From Platerodrilus igneus (taxonomy: Eukaryota > Arthropoda > Insecta > Coleoptera > Lycidae), in the NCBI GenBank assembly GCA_036346225.1, contig JARFIW010001670.1, positions 2,852,001 to 2,916,000 on the forward strand: DNA of 64,000 nucleotides, in the 5' to 3' direction. Shown in pieces: positions 23,825 to 39,338 of the stretch. Within the stretch, counting starts at the first letter, position 1. Every line of letters begins with the position of its first letter. The notes beneath the pieces are model-generated. The model ran no database searches, was not told where the DNA came from, and was given only the letters and a program-made list of their open reading frames with translations. The translations under genes and the position numbers were made by a program.

Positions 23825-24106
23825 CTATGCACAAGAGCAATTTTCAAACAATATTTCAACAGTAAAAACTAGTGTACCATTAATCAAACAACTAATATAA
23901 CTAATAGGAATGGAAAAAGAACCTACTATCGATGTAGTACATTCAGAATCAAATAAACCTGTAATATCTATATCAAACAACTTTACTATCACGTACGGAC
24001 GATTATCATAAGGCTTTTTCTCAAATATAAGCAAAAAATTTCGAACTACCTGAAGCCATTGCGACCACTCCTTCTTACAACATAGACCTTTCTGGTCACA
24101 CAACAC
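23825..24106 (-). pseudogene. Retroviral-type aspartic protease fragment
   Basis: The segment NRPYVIVKLFDIDITGLFD followed by SECTTSIVG matches the start of a retropepsin, whose active-site motif is DSG or DTG. Here it reads DSE, so the catalytic motif is damaged. The frame ends about 25 residues later and no flap region follows. It lies just downstream of gag, where a protease belongs. Confidence 0.65.
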
Positions 24107-24118
24107 AATTGTAGCCCT

Positions 24119-25510
24119 TTATCTAGAAACAGGAAATTCGCTACTCAACTTCTGTTCCTTTACACGTTTTGTTGTACACGACGGACAGGTGATACTAGTC
24201 ACTCCTTTACGACCACAACCATAACAAAGTAATCTTTTAAAGGATCTACAAACACTGAAAGTATGTTCATAACGTGAACAATTCCAACATACCAATTTAT
24301 GTTCAAAAGAAGGGTTACCTACTCCACTCGTTTCTGATATTGGGGTAGTAGAATTAAGAACTTGAACTGGAGAATGCGAAGACTTAGGGGTATAAACACG
24401 ACTTGAAGCATTCTAAAATGAACTAGGAGGTTTACTTCTAAAATGAAGATTAAAATTATTAATAGGCTGCTTGTTACTATGTGACACAACAGAAACAGAT
24501 TTTTGTTTACTTAAGGAAGCTTCTTCTAACTTCTTACATAATTTAACTAAAGTACGAACATTTTCTATCTCTATAAAAGCAAGGTGCTGAATAAAATATG
24601 GCAATATATTTTTCTTGACCATTCTAACTTTAGTATGTTCTGCAGGAATGATAGGTAATCTGTTAAATAAAATTTCCATATTAGCAATAAATAAAACAAC
24701 CGATTCGCCATTTTTTTGAAATTTATTTTTAATTTTCTTCCAAATATCGTCCTCAGGATGTGCTGGTAAGAAATCTTCTTTTAATCTACTAACCAACGAA
24801 TTCCAATTTGTTAATGAACTACGAACGCAACGATACCATACTAATGCATCACCAGTAAACAATTCAACCGCAGAATTAAACAATTCCACTTCAGAAACTT
24901 TTCGTGACTGTGCAATGTCACTAATATTTTCTAAAAATTGATATAAGAGAGATGGGTTTCCAGAATATTTTATAGACCAAGATCCAATAGGAACTGTCTG
25001 TGTGACATATGTGACCGTTGGAATGGGCACAATAGATGCAGCAATAGAATTTATACTTATATCATTCTGATTCGAACTTAAATCTTTGCTTAATCTCTCA
25101 TGAAGATCTGTTTCCACAACAAGAATAGTAGCCAATCTTTCATTTTTAAATAGCACAACTTCCTCAAAATTTTCTTTAGGGAGCCTTAACCGTTGAATTC
25201 TACCTTTAAGATGTATTAATCTAGACCGTATCCTTTTGAATATAGAATAGGCGGGATCATCAATAAATTCTAACAAAACATTTTTTACTGACTCTATGCT
25301 AGACTCAATTTCTTCTTTCTTTATATCAAAATCCACCTTATAACTTGAAAGATCAATTAAACAACCTGGTTTATCTGTTTCCTTGGCCAACAACCTAGCT
25401 AAAATTTTCCTTTTATCAGAAACTGGTCTTGAATTTTCAATGCCTCTAATGTTCAATTCATATTCTAATTCATTTTTAAGTAAATGAACGATGCTATATA
25501 TTTCTGCCAT
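24119..25510 (-). pseudogene. gag: Gag polyprotein with two zinc knuckles and one in-frame stop
   Basis: The ATG at 25510 opens a 365-residue frame. Its middle (about residues 200-290) has a Retrotrans_gag pattern: VELFTGDALVWYRCVRS, then LKEDFLPAHPEDDIWKKI and FIANMEILFNRLP. A TAG at 24413-24415 interrupts it. The same frame then continues to TAA 24119-24121 with CWNCSRYEHTFSVC (a full CX2CX4HX4C knuckle) and CYGCGRKGVTSITC (a knuckle missing its histidine). Gag forms the particle that packages element RNA. The N-terminal region has no domain that I recognise. Confidence 0.8.
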
Positions 25511-25794
25511 AATTAAATATTTATATTTCTCTAAAGTATCCTAATAATATAATTTTTGAAGATAAATTCACAAACAAAAAGATGTCCTAACAATATTGAG
25601 AACCCACAACAAACTGTAACAAAAATTAAACTACAAAATCACATTAGTAAAATCGATTTAAACCTTAGTCGCTGAGTATAAGTGTAATGAATATAAGTGC
25701 AAACAATCTAGCCCCAGTGTACAAATAATCTGGCTTTACGTTTCGGGTGCAAGTGAAATTATTCTAGCCCCAGTGTACAAGTGAAATTATTTGA

Positions 25795-25812
25795 GCTCCA
25801 CGTTGGGCGCCA
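25795..25812 (-). promoter_or_regulatory. Primer binding site for tRNA-Lys
   Basis: The minus strand reads TGGCGCCCAACGTGGAGC, one base from the LTR. It complements the 3' end of insect tRNA-Lys (…GTTGGGCGCCA) over 18 nt, with one mismatch. This fixes the element's orientation. Confidence 0.85.
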
Positions 25813-25813
25813 G

Positions 25814-27792
25814 CGAAAGCAAAAAATAATTCCTTCGTGAATATCAGATAACAAATTGCACGCTTATATATCCTAAACCCTTACCTGATATCACAAGGTC
25901 GAGAATTTCTTATTAACAATGAAAGCCCAAGGTAAAGTTGGATGGAAAACGGCTTGAGGAAAAGAAAAACTCTTTAGACATAAACGGCTAGTAGAGTGTT
26001 AGCTCTGGGTAGATCATGAGCTTGGGTCATTGGTTGTCAAACGACCAAAAATATAAATAATGAGCACCACCGTATTTTTCAATACAACAACCTACAAAAA
26101 TTATCTGTGCTTGTATTAGGGGAATACGAAAACCTTATATCAACACCACTAATATAGCCATAAAACCTGAATTTCACTTTTCTAAAACACTTACCAAAAT
26201 CTCAATTACCAGATGTCATACAGATGTCTCGAATGAACCTGTGAACAAACAAATGCACAACATGGACATCGTTTGTGTCCTAAAAAATATTTACCAAAAA
26301 TAATATAATAGAATTTAAGTTCCAAAAATATACACCCAGGGAATTTGTTATCATTACACACAATTTCTGATCATGAATGACCTATAAGTTTTACTAGTAT
26401 TTTGAATAATAAAAGAGTCATGCAAAAATGGATTCTATTTGATTAAATTCGTTGATTTGTTTTAATATAATCTTTCGTTTACTATTAATTTTATAGAATA
26501 GAAATATAATAAGGTTTTGTATTCAAAAAAACATAATAATTTCTAAATTGAATATTTCATAATAAATTTTCTAAAAAGTTTGAGCTCTCTAAATAATTCA
26601 TATTACACATTTTAATCTTTAGCCACAGTAGTACTACGTTGACCTTACAATCAAATTTAATTACTTAAGTTCTGATAAAATAGCATGTTTCAACATAGCG
26701 TTAGTTTTATTTAATATGTATAAAAAGAATTCATCACGTTGATTAACAATCAAAGTACATGACCTCAAAATTATTAAATGTATTTTTAGATTAGCGTCAA
26801 ATAACAACATGTGATATTTAAATTTGGACAGTTAAATATATTTCTTGACATCATATGCCACTAACAACTTTTCAGTTTAGTTTACGTTATCTGTTTGTGA
26901 GATAATAATAATAAGCAAACAGCATAGCCATCTTTAAAATTTATACAAGGTTTTAAATTTATTACGCAATTCTTTCTTTCACTAAACAATTTTTAAGTTA
27001 CTTTAGTCTAGGCAAAGTTTCAACCTTATATTTTCGTATTACGATTAAATAATTAGGAAAGTAATTAAATTCTACGAATCACTCACGTGTGGATGTACAG
27101 TACGACTAAAAGAAATCGAACTATGACCTTAGCTGTAGGAAATTCCATTAACATCTGCGTTCTGCGATGCACAAATATGAAACATATGAATACAAACGAA
27201 TTTATCGCTGGAACTCCTTAATTACATCTTATAAAATTTAGTATTCCAAATCCCAAACTAAATTTTCTTGAAATTAATTAGATTATATTAACTGTATCTA
27301 ACATATTATCTACTTCCGTAATATTGTATTCCGTGATATTGTATTCCGTGGTATTGCATGTTTTAATGATGAGGGGGAGCTTCTATCTTCTTTGACCTGC
27401 AGGAATTAACTGAGTTGCTCTAGGTGGAACACAAAAATGAAAACCATCACGCTAAAGCCGCTAGGAACTACATTCAGACACGAAGATTCAATCAGTTCCC
27501 TTTTTCTTTCGGACCGTATTACAGGCCACGTGCCTGGATACTACCATCTTGACGTTTCTATCCGCTGATAGCAGCTTACCTGTTCAGACGCCGATAGAAA
27601 GTGACACGAAATGACAACTCAACGAAGCTTATTAACGAAGCTTAGACCTCAAGAGCGAAGGAGTCTATATGCTATTATAAATTTTATGAATTATTTTTAT
27701 TGTACGGAAATTTACAAATTAAATTTTTATATTATTGCTGTATTATTTTAGATTAATATGTGAAATGTAACTACGTAAAAAAATGCGTTACA
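25814..27792 (-). repeat. 5' LTR of the gypsy-like element
   Basis: Direct repeat of 20418-22397. On the minus strand it starts TGTAACG next to hAT sequence at 27793, and its inner end adjoins the primer binding site. Confidence 0.9.
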
Positions 27793-29023
27793 ATATTCCC
27801 ATATAAAAACCGTTTGATTGGGACCCAAAAATCTCGTTAAGGCCGCGAAATGGCAAACGTCTTTCTCCTAAAAATTTAATCACAACAACAATTCTTTTAA
27901 GCACTTCTATCCAACAAGCCTTTTCTTGTGCAAATGCTTCACAAATATTTGTAACTACTCTATTTTTGGAATTACTCCTTGAAAGAACCATATTCATAGC
28001 GTTTTAATGATCAGTGCTGTTTTCGTGTGATGCAATTTTTTCAATGCCTTTTTCCCAATCTGAAAATTTACGGTTAAATGGAATGCTTTTATTTTGATTG
28101 AAAAGCTTGCAAGCAAAACAGAAAATGTTGCTATTGCTAGGGGAATATAATAACCACTGGCGTTTAACAGTTTCTCCATTCACCAGAGTTTTGTACAACA
28201 TTGTATCGGAAAACTTTCTATTTTGTGATTTATATATTTGATCATAATGTTTAACAGATTCACCATTTTGAAAATACTCGGCTCCTTTTTCTAGGTACCT
28301 ATCAATTAAATTATCGTTGACTATCTCAGGCCATAAAGCCGGATCGCTGTTTGGTATGCAATAATCATTCCGATTAGGAGTCGATACTGAAGAGCTCTTT
28401 GTAAATCCTACCAAAAATAAATTCATAACCAAATATGAATTATACCCGCAACTGGAAACATTACTTTCGCGTGATTGCGAATTTCGCGTTCTCACTAAAC
28501 TATATAGATTATCACTGCTACTTATGTCGTCACTTGTATTTTCTAGAAAAATTAATACCTCTTTTCTAAATATACAAAAAGAATATTAGATAGAATACCT
28601 TCAATTGCTACGTTGTCATCCATAACTAAAATCTGCAAACTCAACTATTTCCGCATTGGGATTACTTGACGTAGAAGTAGAAGGTGCTCTGAATCAATCT
28701 CGGTAGTATGAGCGTTAAAAAAACCAGTAATTTTGGGAAGTTTATTTACAGCTTCTAATTTCTCATCAGCTGGCTATAATCATTTTAGCAAAATATTGTA
28801 GCAGTGGCATAAAAAACGTACTTTTCTTTTCTGAAAGTCACTCTTGTAGCTATTCTGTTTTTTATTCATGTTAGTAAATTTTAAACTGTTTATAAACGCA
28901 AACACGCAATAAGCTAAATAACGTAATGTAATGTTCAATTAACTGCACTATAGTAACAGTAGTAGTAGTAAATATGCTTTCAATTAGAGCTTTTGGGCAA
29001 CTAAATAAGAATAAGAATATAAA
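27793..29023 (-). pseudogene. hAT transposase copy B, N-terminal part (zf-TTF)
   Basis: The open frame at 28004-28495 carries the TTF-type zinc finger (VKRQWLLYSPSNSNIFCFAC, then HENSTDH) after a Ser-rich leader with WPEIVNDNLIDRYLEKG. A TAA follows H of STDH. The next frame (27788-27997) reads AMNMVLSRSNSKNRVV up to LPFRGLNEIFGSQSNGFYMG, where the LTR element interrupts it. It joins the 20330-20417 remnant across the LTR element. Confidence 0.8.
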
Positions 29024-29971
29024 AAAGAAAAAGAAACTTCTAACTGTAAAATTACTTTACCAAGTTCAAATCCAAGTATATTGTACCGCCAACCAACAAA
29101 AACAAAGTACCGAAAAATGTGGACAGTGCACTATTATAGTCGAAACCAAATAAAGTTGCTTATGACTCATTGTTCGTAATTGTATGCTTCAATACCATAA
29201 AAACGTATGTCTAGCAAGCTCCAGAATTCAATGTGGCCTTGGAATATAACGTTTTATCAAATCATCAACATTGACAGCCGAAAGTTAGGTTAGCTTTATC
29301 CCGCGCTTTTCATTCAAGAATTTACATAATCCAGACTTTGAATTGCATATAAATAATTTGAAGAGTTTGAAATGTTTTATTAGCACGTAATAATTTTTAA
29401 TAGGTACTTACAAAATGTTTTTAAATCACTTAAGAATACAATAATAATTCTTCTAAACCCATTAATAAACAGCCTAGAATTATATGGAGGCCGACTTCAT
29501 AGCTAGGTTGTGATTTCTTTCCACAAAGTCATATGATTTTCAATTTGTAAAAATTGTCAATAACAAACATTCGTAATAAAATTATATTTGTTGTATCGGA
29601 CAATACCTAAAATATTCAAAGCTTTTATGTACAAAGCTGGGTATAAAACGTTTTGGCCACATCGCTTTAACCAATAATCTTGTGCAAAATGCATTAAAAC
29701 TTCCAGTGGCGAATATTGATAAAATAATAGTAATTTTCACTGTATACGTAGCTTGCAAGCTACCTCTAAACTGATGGACTGTGATTATTATTATTAATGA
29801 GGATGTTACCAATTGAATTAGTGAATAAACTGCGCAAAGAAAACTCCAGTATAAAGTTACCAGGAGCTAAAACCAGTAATGAAGAATAACATCAAGATGT
29901 GGGAGCCTCCATATGGAATACAATAAATCAAGATCATCATTCCTTTAAGTGGGGCCGTTATAAAACATTAA

Positions 29972-29976
<5 letters not shown>
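29024..29976. repeat. Block B, copy 1
   Basis: This ~950-bp repeat follows the hAT 5' region. Its first ~110 bp also occur in the free hAT copy at 16300-16420; the rest does not. It ends at TAAATATA and runs into (TAA)n. No coding potential seen. Confidence 0.75.

Positions 29977-30042
<66 letters not shown>
29977..30042. repeat. (TAA)n microsatellite
   Basis: Uninterrupted TAA repeats between block B and a truncated LINE. Confidence 0.95.
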
Positions 30043-30043
<1 letters not shown>

Positions 30044-30886
30044 TCAATTTCAATTTTTCAATTTCAATTTCAATTTATTTACAAGTTTGTTCTCTTTTCA
30101 CCATAAGCTAACTCCATGAGTTGCTTGACATGGTGTTAAAACTATGTATATACATTCGTTATAATCTAGAATATTTCAAAAAGTATATAAAATAATTAAT
30201 TAATAATACATAATATATTTGTTATATGAACTAAATATCACCTAGTAAACGAATGGTCTTTTTTTATTATTCAGTATGATTTTAGAACTTTCTGCGTATA
30301 GTCCTTGTTCTGACTCAACTCTCTCTCTCTATTACAATTTTCCACATTCAGTTCTCCTGCATTTCTTTGTTATTTATTATCCAATTCGCATACAAATTTA
30401 CAATTGCTTTTTTTATAATTTTTAGTAGAAACATTTCAGGATTTTAATTTTGTGTAACTTGACAAGCTTCATATGCTTCGTTAAATTTGTTTATAATGCT
30501 ATTGTACAATGTATTAGAATTTTTATGTTCGCTTAGCTGTTGAACGTTTATATCGGATAATTTAACTTTAATTTGACGTTCGTTCAAAATTTTTTTCCTG
30601 TTTGTACATGTTGTTCTATTAACTTCTGTTTGAAAAGTTAGTTGGGCTGCGGTCATGTAGTGATCTGATATTTTCGACTGTATTACAGCAGAATTTATGT
30701 GTTTGTACTTTCCTCATACATAAATATGATCAATACAAGAGGCTACCAATTTCCACACCAAACAATTCTTGACGTGTATAGTCCAAAATGCATTTATATA
30801 AACCGCTTGATGTTAATAAAATTTGATATTCCGTTTCCGCGATATATAAGTTTTTACCAAGTAAATCTATGTTAATATCTCCCCAA
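30043..30886 (-). mobile_element. LINE fragment: endonuclease piece and 3' end
   Basis: On the minus strand, from 30886, broken frames read WGDINIDLL, then ASCIDHIY and SDHYMTAAQLTF. These are the GDxN and SDH motifs of a LINE APE-type endonuclease. The open stretch 30444-30656 continues from there. The element then jumps to a 3' end (…TTTATTTACAAG region) with AATTG-type repeats and (TAA)n, so the reverse transcriptase is deleted. The same 3' end recurs at 43768-43871. Confidence 0.7.
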
Positions 30887-30887
30887 A

Positions 30888-30935
<48 letters not shown>
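30887..30935. repeat. (TAA)n microsatellite
   Basis: Pure TAA repeats between the LINE fragment and block A copy 1. Confidence 0.95.
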
Positions 30936-33583
<2,648 letters not shown>

Positions 33584-33621
<38 letters not shown>

Positions 33622-34179
33622 TCAAATTCAAAAAAAATTCAAAACTTTTTTATTTACTTAAATTTCAAATCACACCTTAAGCAACATGATTTGCTTGTCA
33701 AGGTGTAACAATTTGATGTAGCGGTATCTAAAAATAACATAACTTATACATAAGTAATTTAAACAATTTCGCTACATATAACGTTGCAATATTAACATTA
33801 CAGTTATGATTAATTTCATGTAGAATATATAAGCAACTACGGATACTAAATTAAATTTTCCTTTTTTTTTTTGACCCGACCCTCAAGTTTCAAAATGTTT
33901 AGCATTATACATTCCCGCTTATTTACAAGTAAAAAGAGTATATAATTGCAAATATACGCACTAAAAAAAACTTTATACTATACAAACAATTGAAGCTAAA
34001 TATGAAAAAAATACAGAGAAAAAAAAATATGAAAAAATCAAAGTACGAATATTAATATTAGTACTAATAATAATTGCATTAATAATATTAATAACCTATT
34101 TGTGCCTACATATATGGGTACAACATACATATACATAGACACACACACACGCACACATACAATACATATACACACATAA

Positions 34180-34241
<62 letters not shown>

Positions 34242-34354
34242 TTATACAAACTATACTTATTTACACAAAATGTTATTTAAATATCTAAATATCTAAATAA
34301 AACGAAGTTAACGAGAATAATCTTAAAATTAAAAGTATTATATTTTTATTCTTC

Positions 34355-34387
<33 letters not shown>
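33584..34387. repeat. (TAA)n, LINE 3' end, (CA)n and a second (TAA)n
   Basis: TAA repeats at 33584-33620 and 34356-34387 enclose a minus-strand LINE-like 3' end. Near 33675 it has the pair ACACCTTAAGC…GCTTGTCAAGGTGT, a hairpin typical of CR1-like 3' ends. A (CA)n tract lies at about 34181-34240. The open frame seen across the CA tract is an artefact of the repeat. Confidence 0.7.
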
Positions 34388-34388
<1 letters not shown>

Positions 34389-34699
34389 TCGTCTTTATTG
34401 TTTATTCATAAGTTCTATAACAAAAAAATAAGAATGTAGTATAACAGCCGAAGTTCAGCCAAAGGCTGTTCTACCACTTAACCTGCAACTAACAATACCA
34501 TAAACATAAATTTACAAATAAGTATAGAAACATGTAAAAGAAGCCGGATGTTTATAATCCTGATGTGAACGCCACTGCAAACAGTTTAACACTAACATTA
34601 AGTTGATACTTTATGAGCCAACACTTATTTCTGCTAAAGAGTATGAGAACAAATAAATATAAATGTATAGACCAGTGAATTTATTGTGTTGAAAGTAAA
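34388..34699. repeat. Block A, copy 3
   Basis: Matches 30936, 32320 and 47915. It is followed by the D block, as in copy 4. Confidence 0.8.
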
Positions 34700-35045
34700 T
34701 ACTTTTAAATAATAATTTAAAACTTGATACCGATTTGGTTTTCATAGAGTTGTCAATTGAATTACATAAAATAACTGCAGTGTACTGGAATGACCTTTGG
34801 AAGAGGATATATCTTGAACACATTGCAAAAAGAAGTGACGATGCTGTGCAGTGCTGAAAAATTATTAAATTTAATCACCCCTTCCTAAGTGAGATAGTAA
34901 GAGAAAATGTCGTCTATTTCTTTTCTGTCATGCGAACGCTTATTTTCTAGAGCTGGAAATATATTAAGCAAATGTTACACAAGCTAATCTGTGATAAGAG
35001 CTCAGCAATTGTTATTCCTGCATTGTATTCAAAAAGATATTAATT
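34700..35045 (+). pseudogene. hAT (Ac/ZBED-like) transposase C-terminal dimerisation fragment, copy 1
   Basis: From 34906 the + strand reads MSSISFLSCERLFSRAGNIL, then a stop and IRAQQLLFLH. This is the dimerisation motif of Ac/hobo-like hAT transposases (S.ERLFS.AG). Upstream, WNDLWKRI fits the preceding region. This is a different hAT lineage from the ZMYM1-type copies, and on the opposite strand. Only the C-terminus is present. Confidence 0.65.
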
Positions 35046-35341
35046 AAATAATCAATATTTAGTTAGTTTGTTTCTTTAATTATATAATTTAGTGTTTACC
35101 ATCACTATATACATTTGATGTTTCAACAATTGGTTAAAATATCTTGAATTTGCATATAATTCAACTACTGAAACCTGCAGTATTATAATACGGTAGTGAG
35201 GCCATACATAGAAACATTATACATTAAATCAACATTTTGAAATATTTATTGCTTAGGTTCTAGAATACAATATAACCATTATTTACATAAATAATTGCCA
35301 GAATATAGTTTTATAATTTTGAGATAGGATACATTTATTTT

Positions 35342-36853
35342 TCAATCATAACTACAATCAGTGTCACTGTCAGTGCCACTATTGTCATTGCTACCATTTA
35401 TAACTAACGGTTGAACAACGTCAAATTGTTTTTCAATATCCTACCATTCTCTCATGCATTTGTGAGCATGTTCTATACATTTTTGCCAATATGCAGCGTC
35501 TATCTGTTGAAGTGATTCAAATCATATCATTCTTATATTATGGTCGTTGTATTGTTCGTTAAATCGTCCCACATTTTTATTATAGGAATCTTTGGACTTA
35601 GCCCATATTAACTCAATTGGATGAAATTGACAACGATATGGAGGTAATCGTAAACCTCTATGACCATGCTGCAATTTTATCTATTTCGTAAACTTTAGGT
35701 CTTGGATTCTCTCTTGACTAACGTCAATAATTCTCTCTTTAACATACTAGTTTCAGATACTTTATGTTTCGGCAGGTAGTCTATTAATTCCTGTTTATTA
35801 GAAGTTATATTTGGCATTTTTTTCCATTAATTTTGAATGATAAGATGCATTGTCTAATATAATAAGGCTGGGTTGGTTCAGGTTTGGAATTAAAGTTTCT
35901 TGAAACCACTTCGTAAACAGTTCAGCATTCTTATCGCCATGATAGTCTGCACTTGGTGATTTGGTAGAAAACAAAAGAGATGCGTTTGGAACAAAACCAT
36001 CTTTGTTTCCCGCATGCAGCACAATGAATCTAAAATACTACCAAAATAAAAATGACTATTTAAAACAAGTAATCAGAAACTAACCGTTTTCCTTCACCAA
36101 ATGGTTTTTCTTGATACTTTGTTTTGTGTTATCAATCCAACTTTTTTTCGCTGAGCAACGATTGAAAATCCACGATTCTTCTAAGAAAACAGGATCGTAC
36201 AATTCCCTTTGTTTGTTTAATTCGTATTCTCTCAAGAATTTTACTCCTGCTGCGGCAACATGTTCTAATTCAAATAATCCCCGTCTGCTATCATCATTTT
36301 TAAAAGTAAAACCAATGGTAGGTAAAAGCCTTTTCAAACTACTTATACTAAAACTAAATACTCCAGACAAAGCAAGTTCTTGTTGTAAGGCTTTTACTGT
36401 AACATGGAGCCCTAAAATTACACATAGGTTATAAAATATATCCCAAATTAATATTATCTTTATTACGTTTAGAATGCATGTCGTATATTTTTCCCTTGAC
36501 ACAATCTTTAACAAAATCGTCTACATCACAAGATTTTAATTTTGTGCATTTTCGATTCATACCACGAGATTGCAGTGGTTGATTTTCTTTATGTGCTTCG
36601 GATACCTTTTTCTTAATACTAGTAAGGGTTTGGAGTCCTACACCACAGGCTTCAGCAGTCCGCTAATACAACTTAAATAAACCATTTTTTCTACTAAAGT
36701 TGATCTAGCATTTCTTCTTACCTGCATTACAGATTCAAATGGAACAAACAAACCTCGATTGTCATGTTCCCTTTCAAAGTAATTTAGAACATTCATAATC
36801 ACCAACTGTGTTTGTAATTTTAAATGTTTATTACGCAGCATTTTTAGTGTCAA
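35342..36853 (-). pseudogene. DDE transposase with introns, copy 1 (IS630/Tc1-like DDE_3 type)
   Basis: Read right to left. Exon 1 ends at FESVMQ with donor CAG/GTAAGA (about 36722). Exon 2 starts RTAEACGVGLQTLTSI (acceptor TATTAG, about 36665). A 56-bp intron (about 36415-36470) precedes GLHVTVKALQQELALSG. The catalytic core then shows EESWIFNRC (usually DETW; the aspartate is replaced), HAGNKDGFVPNASLLF, DYHGDKNAELFTKWF and LDNASYHS. The C-terminus is acidic (SGTDSDTDCSYD) and ends at 35342. A third intron lies at about 36023-36080. A one-base loss in a T run near 36106 breaks the frame; copy 2 keeps that base. Dead copy of an autonomous transposon. Confidence 0.75.
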
Positions 36854-37010
36854 TATGAAATGGCAATAGTTTAAAAAAAAACTGTTCTACAATACAATTA
36901 AGACAAAAATACAAAACGCTAAATGAATAGAAAAGCTAACTTAACCTTCAAAAGCTCAAAAACACAAATGAATTTACAAACTTTATGAACCAAAATTAGA
37001 CTTACGTTTG

Positions 37011-39338
37011 CTACTACAGGTTTGTGTAAATTACGCCACATTGCGCTTCTTTAAAATAAAGTTCAGTGGAGATAAAATGAATAATTAACATCGCTTTGTA
37101 AACAATATAATTTATACATATTTATAATTTCACCATACATCACACTAAAGTAATAATAATAATACTTTTCAATACCTGTAACGTCTTTGAGAAAAGCTTA
37201 AGTTAACTTCAGAATATTTTCTAAATAACGCGGATTATACATGAATACATGTTTCCGGCTAAGAAATTAACTGATAGCACTTATCTATCTTATTTACATA
37301 GAGTTAGTGCGCTTTTATCGTTAAGTTGCACATTATCTACAAAATTAAACAATTCTGGCGACGTTCAAGGTTCTCGTTTGATATCTATATATCTATATAT
37401 TTGAATAGAAAAATTGAACAAAATTTGAGGTATAGTTACAGTGAGAGATTATTTAAACAAGTGCGTTATATTAAGCTACTTGGAGTAAAATTAAAAAAAT
37501 TTGGTGAGCAATGCTTCTTTGTAATTAAGATAATGCCTTAGTTTTTAAAATTTTACATGATAATAAGCTAACGCAGTGAGCAAGAACCCAAAAATTTTTG
37601 TCTGCCTGTTTAACCGTTTAGGAAATATTTTTGTGAACTCTGTACTCACAAATAGTACATTTCTCAATTCAACGTTACATTGTAAACGCTTCCAAACTAA
37701 CAATGAATTATAACCAATCAGAAGAACTCATATACGTTGCGGAATTTGTTATTGCCGCTACTCTCTTTCCTCACCCGCAAACCAGATATGCACACAGACA
37801 CCTCATTTGCATAGACAGAGTAAAAAATCTGAAATTCGCAAAACTACGTTAAAAATAAATTTGTATTAAACAAAAAAGTTTCAGAAATTTAAAAATCTGC
37901 TAGACTAGTAAAGAAAACTAATCCAAAAATCCACTAACATACGATTAAAAAATTATGGTGCTTCTTCCATTTACGCTAGATTTTAGAAAAACATTTTAAT
38001 GCTAGTGCTTTGTTTGATTCAACCGCAACAGAAATCAGTCAAGTCTTTCTAGTCGCCTGCGCTCTTTCAATAATCTGCATCGCGTTAGTTATTTTATGCT
38101 GCCGCCATACTTTTTGTACCACGGGGTTTTCACTTCCTTAGCTTAGTGGTTAACGATATGAAAAAATCAACAATAAAGGAAACCGAATTCTTTAATATCG
38201 TACTACAATTATACTTATTTTTTGCTTTGTCTACTTGCAGATTGCAAATTTTTAAAAGCTTGTTAAAGAAATAATCTTCAAGTTTCTCAGTGACACCAGG
38301 TGGATAAGCTTGGAGTACTAAATCTGCAAAGTGTATTGCAATGATCTTGTTACTGCTCTTATTGGTGGGATATGTCTGTTTACCCATAAACAGAGAAATT
38401 TTGAATTGTCCGAAAGGGTCGGGAATCTTGTAACAAATTAAGGGTACACTGGCTAACTATGGTGGTGCGGGACTGTGTCCCTATAGAAATAATTAAGGAA
38501 ACGGAACAAAATTTGAAATATGTAACAATAACTAGGTGCAATTTTAAACTACTTACCTGAAAGGCCTTCAACACTGTTGAATTTATGGGCGGCAACTCGT
38601 TGATGATATTATCTAGACAACAAGTAATTCTTGGGGATTTCAATTTCGTTGACCTATTGATGGAATGGAGTTCCTTTTATAATTGATCGATATATTCAAT
38701 CACGAAAAAGCAGTCTCACGCTTCACTTAAATTTATTTTCAATGCGGTATCATACTGTTATTCTTGTAAACAGGTACATATAAAATGCTAAAAATTACCT
38801 AAATAAATTTGAATACAAATTATATAACAATATTTCTGAAAACACGTACTTACAAAATTTAAAATTTGACTACATCCAGTTAACTGCAGGTAGCATAAAA
38901 ACTTTCATGTGAAACGATGCGCATACAGCATTTGAAATTACACAAATTAGTCATTTTCTATTGGTCGCACCTTTTCTATTTAATCGCATTTAACCACATC
39001 ATCCACTTTATTAACCTTAATTCTAATATCCATGGTTTGAAAATCTAATAAAGTATACAATACAACCTATAAGACGGATGTGCATTTTGCACTCTTAATG
39101 TCCAACTAAACAGGTTCACATCAGAGCATGCCACCCAATAACAAAAGAACAATTCATAACTATCAACTAAACTTACATCTGAGTGCCAATTTTATTACGG
39201 CTATCTATCCCCACTAAAGTTGTATGAACTTACTGTTCCTAATTAAGTATCGGGTTGTTGTCGATAACTTTCGCGTATCACCGCGTTGAACGTCCGGCTG
39301 CTACTTCCTAACCAATGTGGCGCTTTGACTACCCTTAT
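37011..39338. repeat. Block E, copy 2
   Basis: Same content as 16772-18560 and 50848-52096. It includes the ~540 bp (37803-38344) that copy 1 lacks. I see no gene here. Confidence 0.7.

Larger units (their letters stand above)
20418..27792 (-). mobile_element. Ty3/gypsy-like LTR retrotransposon, gag only, nested in hAT copy B
   Basis: Two ~1.98-kb direct LTRs (20418-22397 and 25814-27792) flank a 3.4-kb internal region. The target duplication is ATAT (20414-20417 and 27793-27796). The uninterrupted site CCAATATTCCC is seen in hAT copy C near 41493. The element reads right to left, with a tRNA-Lys primer site next to the right LTR and a gag gene with zinc knuckles. Only the start of a protease is present. 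No reverse transcriptase, RNase H or integrase was found, so it is non-autonomous. The two LTRs differ at roughly ten positions over the first ~600 bp that I compared. Confidence 0.9.

Noticed and set aside
34038..34241. Open frame rich in Cys-Val on the minus strand
   Set aside because: It is a translation of the (CA)n microsatellite.
34611..34823. Identical 70-residue frames here and at 48138-48350
   Set aside because: They span the boundary of blocks A and D, have no family match, and are identical only because the blocks are recent duplicates.
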